Below, piece by piece: positions 57,105-64,000 of a DNA stretch of 64,000 nt. A program made the position numbers and the translations under genes. Under the pieces are notes generated by a model. That model searched no databases. It saw nothing but the letters and a program-made list of their open reading frames with translations, and was not told where the DNA came from. How positions within the stretch are numbered: position 1 is the stretch's first letter; the number at the start of each line of letters is the position of its first letter. This DNA is from Lindgomyces ingoldianus (Eukaryota; Ascomycota; Dothideomycetes; Pleosporales; Lindgomycetaceae), in contig NW_022985198.1 in assembly GCF_010093535.1 (NCBI RefSeq), positions 510,100 through 574,099 of the forward strand. The letters run 5' to 3'.

Positions 57105-58823
57105 ATGGGTTTCCAGCTCAAGCAGCTCTGGTCTGCGCCAGAGATCAACCCTTACAACAAGAAGGCCAAGTCCATTCCCATCTTCAATCCGGTCGACAAA
57201 TATGGTCGTGTCTTCTTCTTCTCATACCTCGGATTCTTTATTGCTTTCTGGTCTTGGTAAGTTCCTGTATGCCTAAGAGCCTCTCACACTCACTGACGTC
57301 CCTAGGTACGCGTTCCCGCCGCTGGTATGGTGACCCTCAACCTCACGCCAACTCGAATGACTCGACTAACCTGCACTCTAGCTCAGCGTGACCATCAAGA
57401 AAGATCTTCATCTTTCTCAGGTTGAAGTTGCCAACTCAAACATCATCTCCCTCACTGCTACGCTCCTCGTCCGTCTTGTCGCTGGCCCTCTCTGCGACAA
57501 GATCGGGCCGCGTCTTACATTTGTTGGCTGTCTTATTGCTGGTTCCATTCCATCAGTTCTTGCTGGCACTATCCACAATGCTATGGGCCTCTACTTTATC
57601 CGATTCTTCGTCGGCATTCTCGGCGGCTCCTTCGTCCCTTGCCAGGTGTGGACTACCGGCTTCTTTGACAGGAACATCGTTGGTACTGCCAATGCCTTGG
57701 TTGGTGGCTGGGGTAACTCCGGTGGCGGTATCACCTAGTAAGTACCAAGCGCACTCACTTTGCATTGTCTTTGCTCACAGTTGAACAGCTTTGTAATGCC
57801 TGCCATTTTCGATGCCCTCGTTCACAAGTCAGGATTGACTCCCCACAAGGCCTGGCGTGTCGCTTTCGTTGTCCCATTCGTCCTCATCATGCTTACTGGC
57901 GTTGCTATGCTCCTTACCACTGACGACACTCCAACCGGAAAGTGGGCCGACCGTGCGAAGGCCGTACCAAGTGGCAATGAAGGTACCATTGTTGATACTA
58001 CCGGCGAACTCGCTGATAAGCCTTTGGCGACCGGTTCCTTCTCCGATTCCGATGAGAAGAAGGTCCCAGTCAACGACAACGTCGAAGCCGGTGAGGTCGA
58101 AGTCACTATAATTGATGAGGTCCAGCACGAAATTGTCCAGACACCCACCTTTAAGGAAGCTTTGGGTGTTATTGTCAATCTCCAGACCCTCAATCTGTGC
58201 TTGACCTACTTCTGCAGCTTTGGTGGTGAACTCGCGATCAACTCCATCCTCGGGTCCTACTACTTGAAGAACTTCAAATATCTCGGGCAGACCAAGTCTG
58301 GCCGCTGGGCGGCTATGTTCGGTCTTCTCAACGTTGTCACTCGTCCTCTTGGTGGCTTCATCGGCGACGTGATCTACAAGTACACCAACGGCAGCCTTTG
58401 GGCAAAGAAGTTCTGGATCCACTTCGTTGGTGTTGTGTCTGGTATTTTCCTCATCATCATCGGAAAGCTAGACCCTAAGAGCTTGGACGAGATGGTCGGC
58501 CTCATTGCTGTCATGGCCATCTTCCTTGAGGCTGGTAACGGTGCCAACTTTGCCCTTGTTCCTCACGTTCACCCCCATGCCAACGGTAAGTTTCTCCGCT
58601 ATCGCCTATATAAAGAGAAGGCACTAATAACTACATAGGTATTCTATCCGGTCTGGTCGGTGCTACTGGCAACTTCGGAGGTATCATATTTGCCATCATC
58701 TTCCGCTACAACGGCACGCACTATGCTAAGGTCTTCTGGATCATGGGCATAATGGTCGTTGGTCTCAACCTGATCTTTATCTGGGTCAGGCCTATTCCAA
58801 AGGGCCAGATCGGTGGTCGCTAA
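57105..58823 (+). CDS. crnA: High-affinity nitrate transporter (NRT2/CrnA type)
   Basis: Plasma-membrane MFS proton-coupled nitrate/nitrite importer. Exons 57105-57256, 57306-57324 (19 nt), 57382-57737, 57789-58585 and 58639-58823, giving 502 aa. Introns are 57257-57305, 57325-57381, 57738-57788 and 58586-58638, all GT-AG and in frame. Starts [20 protein letters not shown]. Nitrate-signature motifs are [12 protein letters not shown] in the fifth-span region and [13 protein letters not shown] near the second signature position; both match the A/G-x-G-N-x-G-G-G pattern. The large central cytoplasmic loop (after [12 protein letters not shown], up to [11 protein letters not shown]) is acidic, as in fungal members. 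Three AGATAAG sites lie upstream. Nitrate and nitrite reductase genes are not in this window. Confidence 0.93.
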
Positions 58824-59363
58824 ATCATTCTGATCGGGAAGATATGGTAGATGAGAGGATAGGTGCATGGTTATTTGAAGGAGACTCTGAGTTGTAATTG
58901 CATGGGATTGAAACTTTCTGTTAGGGAATTGTATCGTGATGAGTGTGAGAGCTCAATACCTTAGACTTGCATACATCAGGCGTTCTATTTGTCTGTTTTC
59001 TTAACTGAATGTGAAAATATTCAAATGCTTCTGTTTCGCATCATCCTACATGGGCTAGATCATACTTCTCTTGGCGCTCCTAGTCTTTCCCCTTTTTGAT
59101 TCTTGGCACCTGTCACTCCGACCCTTGTTTTGACCTGAAATGCTTACCGTTATGTCGGATTGAATGCCCTCCTTTTTTTTCTTTTGGTGGTACCTGTAAT
59201 TTCAATCACGGATGTCAACCTTCCAAGCGCCAGACCCCTGCCTCACGAATACGAGATTCTAATAGTCAGCAGACACCGACTTGCAATCCTGGGTTAAGTT
59301 TCATCACCCAATTCCGACACCCCCATACAGCAGCGCAGACAATCGTAAACTCGAGACTACAAA
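58824..59363. other. Intergenic
   Basis: 3' flank of the nitrate transporter and promoter of the next plus-strand gene. A poly-T tract (CCTTTTTTTTCTTTTGG) lies at about 59171. No gene seen. Confidence 0.5.
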
Positions 59364-60737
59364 ATGTCTGGCATTGAAGCAATCGGCCGAACACTTAGCT
59401 TCATCGTGCGGCTCCTCGTTTCAGATCCCGGGCAGACCTTCCAGGTTGCTACGAAAGAGCGACTACGAATTAACAATTTCCACACGTCACCTACATATCT
59501 GTTCAAAGCTAAATGGTGGGATTTCCGGCAATTATGTCACGACCATGGAATACTTATGGCGATAATCCTTACATTGTACGCTCCTGGAGTTCGGAGGATA
59601 ATGAAACAAGTAGAGGAATACGTGTTGGTAGCTGATGATGTGGAGGTGGTAGACTTCATGGCATCATACACATCCAGCTTTGGCATGATCGCAGTCGCTG
59701 TGCGCGCACCTCATACCGCACGATGAGCGGGCCGCTGACAACACCAGGGAGCTATCATTGCTCAAGTCGCTATTACCGCGCTATCTCTCACACGATTGGA
59801 AGACTCCCACTGGACTGTAGAAGCATTCTATGTGGTCTCACTCGTTACTGGTGCGCTGTCAGTATACTTTGCCTGCGTTCTTAGTCCCGCGCTGCATGGC
59901 CTTCACAATGCCAACGACATTCGCGACTTTCTTACCGTCCCAGCACCACGCTGGACTTCACAGCGAATTAACACCCTCCTTACGAAAGTAGAAACTAGCG
60001 CGAACCACGCGAGCGACGATGTATCTGACCTGAGAACTGAATTTTCGCAACATCGATGGAAGATTGCGTCAGCATACTCGGCCATGATATTAATTCATCC
60101 AATGGATCTCCTGAAGATTGCATTAAGCACGTTTTTGATCGGCCTGGGTATATATCTAGGGAGAGTGTGGGCGATTGGACTGGTACCATCTTTCGGCCTC
60201 GGATCTTTGTTTATTTTCATCACGTTTTTGATTACCGTGGTTTGTGGGATGGGGTTTTATTATATTGCGCTGGAACTTAAGAAATTAGAGTCTGAGCCTC
60301 TGGATCGAATTACTCGGCTGTTTCCAGATATTAGTCCGAAGAAGAGGCCGGAGAAGCGGGAGCATGGAGAAGAACAGGACAGATCGATGAATATAAGCAG
60401 GAGGTCTCCGCAGATGCAAAATGCAGGAGAAGGCATAGAAACCCAAGATACGAGTCGATTCGGGCGTGCAGCGAACCCGGCAATTGAGGTTTCTGGTGGG
60501 AATGCGCAGTCAACACCGCAGCGCAAAACAGGACCTTCAAAGACTACTCTTGCGCGTGCTGATGGGTCTCTTGGATGGTTGGAAGAATTAACTTCCTTTG
60601 ATTACCCTAATATGAACGGGAAGATGGGAATAAGGACTGCATTGTCGGACCTAATTCTCGCTCAAGAGAGGACTGTGTGTGCGAGTCAACGGTTGCTTGA
60701 AGTTTTTGACGCAGGACACGAGTTGGACGAAGACTAA
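59364..60737 (+). CDS. Hypothetical multi-span membrane protein
   Basis: Two exons, 59364-59699 and 59748-60737, with a 48-nt intron (59700-59747, GTGCGC donor) joined in phase 0 (IAVAV-AIIAQV region); 441 aa. The start MSGIEAIGRTLSFIVR is supported by the upstream stop-rich sequence. Hydrophobic segments: around ILMAIILTLYAPG, AIIAQVAITALSL with VVSLVTGALSVYFACVLSPA, ILIHPMDLLKIALSTFLIG with LGIYLGRVWAIGLVPSFG, and LFIFITFLITVVCGMGFYY. A charged cytoplasmic C-terminal half (KKRPEKREHGEEQDRS onward) is low complexity, then SLGWLEELTSFDYPN. I do not recognise the family; it may be a lineage-specific membrane protein. The C-terminal DLILAQERTVCASQRLLEVF looks alpha-helical. Confidence 0.7.
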
Positions 60738-61382
60738 AGGCATTGGGCTTGCACTACATGAGAATATTAGCAGGCGATATTGACGAAGAAAGTCATCCAC
60801 AGCCTAGGAGGATCACTGTGGCTTATCAATCCTGTTGGCATAGCCTATGCAGATTCGTCCGAGAATTGCACTTTGTCTCAAAAAGCCACTGCTTTGTGCA
60901 AAAGTGCACTCTATGATGAGGCTGAGCGAATTCGAGCAGGTGCACAGAACAGCCACAGCGCAGGGCGCAGGCCCCACTAAATTCACAAACGGTTAGCGTT
61001 GGAGCTGCACATTGAAGCGAGTCACCGCCTGAGATTTTTTGCACTCGACAACCTACAGCCCGGACGCTGCTTGATGGATTCTTAAAGGACCTCAAGGCCC
61101 CAAGTTTCACTTGAAATCCCTCTCCCACCTTTCTTGATGGCTCGAATGTCTTATGTGTGTTTTGAAAGTTGCGTCATCGATTTTCGTTGATGCCTGCCTG
61201 GGCCTTTTGACTAGGTCGCATCCAACAACCTCCACCACCGATCTAGTGTACCGGTTCTTCCTTTATCTTTGTCACAACTCTCACCTCCTGGGTGTAATAG
61301 AAGAGTTTATAGGCCTTCCTCGCTCTTACGAGTACCCTTGCGTCGTAGGCCGCATTTATACTAGCTCCAACGCCCCTTCACC
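60738..61382. other. Intergenic; promoter of the Clr5 gene
   Basis: No gene supported. The stretch is of ordinary composition with no long recognisable frame; the Clr5 ATG at 61383 follows a CACCATGACG context. Confidence 0.5.
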
Positions 61383-63952
61383 ATGACGAAAGACTGGGAT
61401 TCCGTACGAACGGACATTGCAGAGCTCTCAGTCCACCAGAAAAAGTGTCTCCAAGAAGTAAAGGCGATCATGGAGAGCAAGCATAAGTTTCGAGCTTCGT
61501 GAGTCACATGACCTGGCTACACAGTCGCACGTAGCCACGTTAGGTATCTCCGGCTGACAGCTCACCCTAGAACTAGAGCATATCGAATGAAGTTAAAGGA
61601 GTGGGGATATACAAGGCACCGACCGAGGAAGGCAACCGAAGACCGGACTGATGGAAGAGAAGAAGATGAAGAGGACGTCATGGAAATCGAGAGGGTGGAG
61701 GAAAGTGACGTGAGTGCAACCGTTGGTTTGAGTACGCCGATAGTAGAAGAATCCACAGAGTAATTGCATCTTTACGCTTTATGGGGTACCCAGCTAATTT
61801 GTATGCAGCATTCTTCGAGCAATTGATCCTTGGAGCCAAGCCAGGACCGTAACCACAGATATTGTTATGGATATGCTTGCAGCCGTTTTAGAGGGTGATT
61901 CGCAGAAGCTAGAGCACCTCATCCTTACACACCCAAACCACGTCAATTACCCAATCGGCCTTCCATTTGATGTTCACGGCGGTCGATTCTTCAACCACCC
62001 CGCAATACAGTCTTGTGTCATCCTTCAACATTCGGATCAAACTCTGCTTGACATTGCCAGTGCCTTGCCAACCGGTCCAATCATATGGGTTCTCATTTCC
62101 AATAGCGCTAAAGGTTCCCGTCATCCTCTTGGAACAGACCTTGCATTTCATAACGCTATTAAAAACGGACGCACATATACAGTGCAGTCTCTTCTCCACT
62201 CAGGCGGATCTCAAGTAAATGGAATTCCTGGAACTTCGTGGAGGCCCTTGCTTCAAGCCGCCTTCTGGAATGTCCCCGATATCGTTCGCTTGCTTCTTGA
62301 TCAAGGTGCAAGTGTCAATGACCAAGCTGCCCCTTTGGATGGTATGCCTTTTAAAACTGCTCTCCAACTGGTCCTAGATCGCCGCGTCACCGAGTACCTT
62401 AATCCACTAGCGAGGGAACGCTGTGAGAGGATTATGAAGATGCTTCTAAATGCAGGAGCGAATATACATGTGCCCCCTGCTGAAGATCTAAACGGCCTCA
62501 CACCGTTTGAAACGTTCATCAAGCCTTGGCAGGGGAACCCATCGTGGGCAACGGGTCTAACCCCGACTGACATCGAATGTCTCGAAGCGTTCATAAGAAA
62601 AGGCGCAGATCTGCAAACATCATTCCACGGATTTCCGTGCTCGGCTCGTTCTGGGGACACATTCGAACACCAGGTTCTGTGGCACTCTACACCCAGGACA
62701 GCGCGTCTTCTTGTCGACCATGCTGCCCCGAGCCCGAAAGCCAATGGAGCTAATTTACTCCACGAGGTTCTTGGCTGCTGCCCCGACGCAAAAAGACACC
62801 CCGCCGACACCTTACGCGACATTGACGTGTTGCTCAAAGGAGGAGCAGACCCTAATTTTGCTAGTTCTGATGGCTGGACTCCTCTACGGCAATGCATCGC
62901 GCGGTGCCCTGCTGTTGATATCATCCCTCGCATGCAGTGTCTCCTCGACGGTGGCGCAAACCCGGAGTTAGCTGATGGAAGTGGTATACAGCCGATCACT
63001 CTTGCATCGCGTTCCTTCGAAGAGCCACTAAAGCTGCAAGTACTGGAGGCGCTCATAGCAAAATACCAGGGTAGGTACCCCCAGCATAAGGCCGCATGCG
63101 AAATCTCTCGATGGACTGAAGGTTATTTTCCCATCCCTAAAGATCCAACTTTGGTGCAGGTATCCGGGTATGGGGAACAGTATGGAGATTTTGCAACGAA
63201 TTGCGAACGCCTGCTTCCCAAAGATGTTTGCCCTGCGTTTCAGAGAGCTGCCTTCAGTGTCGCCAGCAGATACTTTCTAAATTCTGCAACTGAGCGGGCA
63301 AAAATGACGAAGGAACTCCGACTGACAACAAGTGAGAAAGACGAAATACACCATGTCATTACGATGCGCCAGGCAGCAGGTCTGCCTGAGTACAGATTCG
63401 ATCAGGGGTTTGTCATGAGCTTGCTCATGCCTTCTTCAAACCCGACCCGAACGTCGACCGTCGACTTTTCTGACATGGCGAGCCCGTCTAACTCAATATA
63501 TGATCCACTAAACCTTCTGCCAAGCCGTCTCCCTATCCTATCTCTCCTCAGTACAACGTTGCCAAATCCTCCAACCCCACTAATAGTCACATCGCCGGCT
63601 GCGACGGTCACGGTACGCCGCGCATCAGTATCCAGCACATCGTCGAGCGAATCTGCCCATTCCTTCTTCGTCCCCAATACAACACAGATTCGATTTCCAG
63701 TAGGCAGAAAGACGAAGCCGAAAGATCCGAAAGTCCCAGTGACTGACCAAGTTGTCAAGTATAGGTGTAAGAGCTGCCAACATGGACCGCTATTGACACG
63801 TCCAGAGTACCAGTAGGTGCTTCTCCTAGAATTGGAGGGTTGCGATTGAGTTAACCTGTGATAGGAAACATGAAGAGGAGCACTTGCACACTATTACGTG
63901 CCTGGAACAGAATTGCACGCGGCGGTTTTGTGTCGCTGAAAGGAGTCGCTGA
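61383..63952 (+). CDS. Clr5-domain ankyrin protein with a Cys/His-rich tail
   Basis: Exons 61383-61498, 61571-61759, 61809-63812 and 63865-63952, 798 aa; introns 61499-61570 (GTGAGT), 61760-61808 (GTAATT, phase 2) and 63813-63864 (GTAGGT) keep frame throughout. Residues 1-58 are the Clr5 domain: MTKDWDSVRTDIAELSVHQK, IMESKHKFRASTRAYRMKLK, EWGYTRHRPRK, the DNA-binding-like module of fission-yeast Clr5. An acidic linker follows (EDEEDVMEIERVEESD). Ankyrin repeats run from about residue 140 to 430: NAIKNGRTYTVQSLLHSGG, AAFWNVPDIVRLLLDQGAS, MKMLLNAGANIHVPP, DIDVLLKGGADPNFASSDGW and MQCLLDGGANPELADGSG. A Ser/Thr/Pro-rich stretch precedes a Cys/His tail (CKSCQHGPLLTRPEYQ, HEEEHLHTITCLEQNC), possibly a degenerate zinc finger. 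Role: probably a nuclear regulator. The terminal stop is set by a 13-bp tandem repeat. Confidence 0.8.
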
Positions 63953-63970
63953 AAGGAGTCGCTGAAGAAG
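63932..63970. repeat. 13-bp tandem repeat, about 2.7 copies
   Basis: GTCGCTGAAAGGA at 63932-63944 and 63945-63957, then a third diverging copy GTCGCTGAAGAAG at 63958-63970. Because 13 is not a multiple of three, the copies shift the frame and create the TGA at 63950-63952 that ends the Clr5-ankyrin protein. Confidence 0.85.
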
Positions 63971-64000
63971 ATCGGTGAACGTGCGCTCCCTGGGGGAGTT
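63953..64000. other. Window edge beyond the Clr5 stop
   Basis: The frame used by the Clr5-ankyrin gene ends at 63952, but another intron or exon could continue past the window, so the annotated C-terminus is provisional. Confidence 0.5.

Noticed and set aside
57822..58422. Long minus-strand frames opposite the nitrate transporter
   Set aside because: They are the complement of a clearly conserved nitrate-transporter exon with NS motifs on the plus strand.

Overview
This window is nuclear DNA of a filamentous ascomycete (Pezizomycotina). The evidence is short 40-150 nt GT-AG introns with GTAAGT/GTGAGT/GTATGT donors and CTAAC-like branch sites, a Clr5-ankyrin protein, a DUF3433-type membrane protein, a CrnA/NRT2 nitrate transporter, and an AT-rich block of the kind left by repeat-induced point mutation (RIP). 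Leotiomycetes/Helotiales is my best guess for the class, but that is inference only.

Layout. Positions 1-36,700 are gene-poor and partly decayed. They hold an AT-rich probable RIP relic (1-1350), a small membrane-protein gene (1874-3073, minus), a decayed membrane-protein gene (about 4140-6345), and a non-autonomous hAT-type transposon with perfect 20-bp terminal inverted repeats and an 8-bp target duplication (6408-7690). That transposon carries a nested solo LTR with its own 5-bp duplication (7026-7331). Further along are a multi-exon membrane protein (9587 to about 10830, minus), fragments, a small secreted protein (15981-16649), a class 3 lipase (19700-21631, minus), the PKA catalytic subunit (22955-24525, minus), a GT8-like glycosyltransferase (25256-26379, minus) divergent from the splicing factor PRP38 (26811-27596), relics around 28.9-30.4 kb, and an MFS drug-transporter pseudogene with three frameshifts (30767-32706, minus).

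From 36.8 kb the window is denser and healthier. It holds an AMPK-CBM-domain acidic protein with a repeated P-x-x-x-H-E motif (36787-39566), a zinc alcohol dehydrogenase (40385-41761, minus), a stand-alone GAR-synthetase-like ATP-grasp protein (42905-44560, minus), a CLC chloride channel with CBS domains (45218-48108), a very large DUF3433-type membrane protein (48735-53568), a decayed gene (54.4-55.5 kb), a nitrate transporter with three AGATAAG GATA-factor sites upstream (57105-58823), a membrane protein (59364-60737), and a Clr5-ankyrin-zinc-finger protein at the right edge (61383-63952).

No secondary-metabolite cluster, tRNA, rRNA or CRISPR was seen. The genes do not form one pathway; most are single housekeeping or accessory genes. 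The most informative structures are the nested transposon pair, the several pseudogenes, the repeated HE motif, and the stand-alone GARS-like paralogue. Intron borders were placed by hand from splice consensus and reading-frame continuity and have not been tested against transcripts or alignments.
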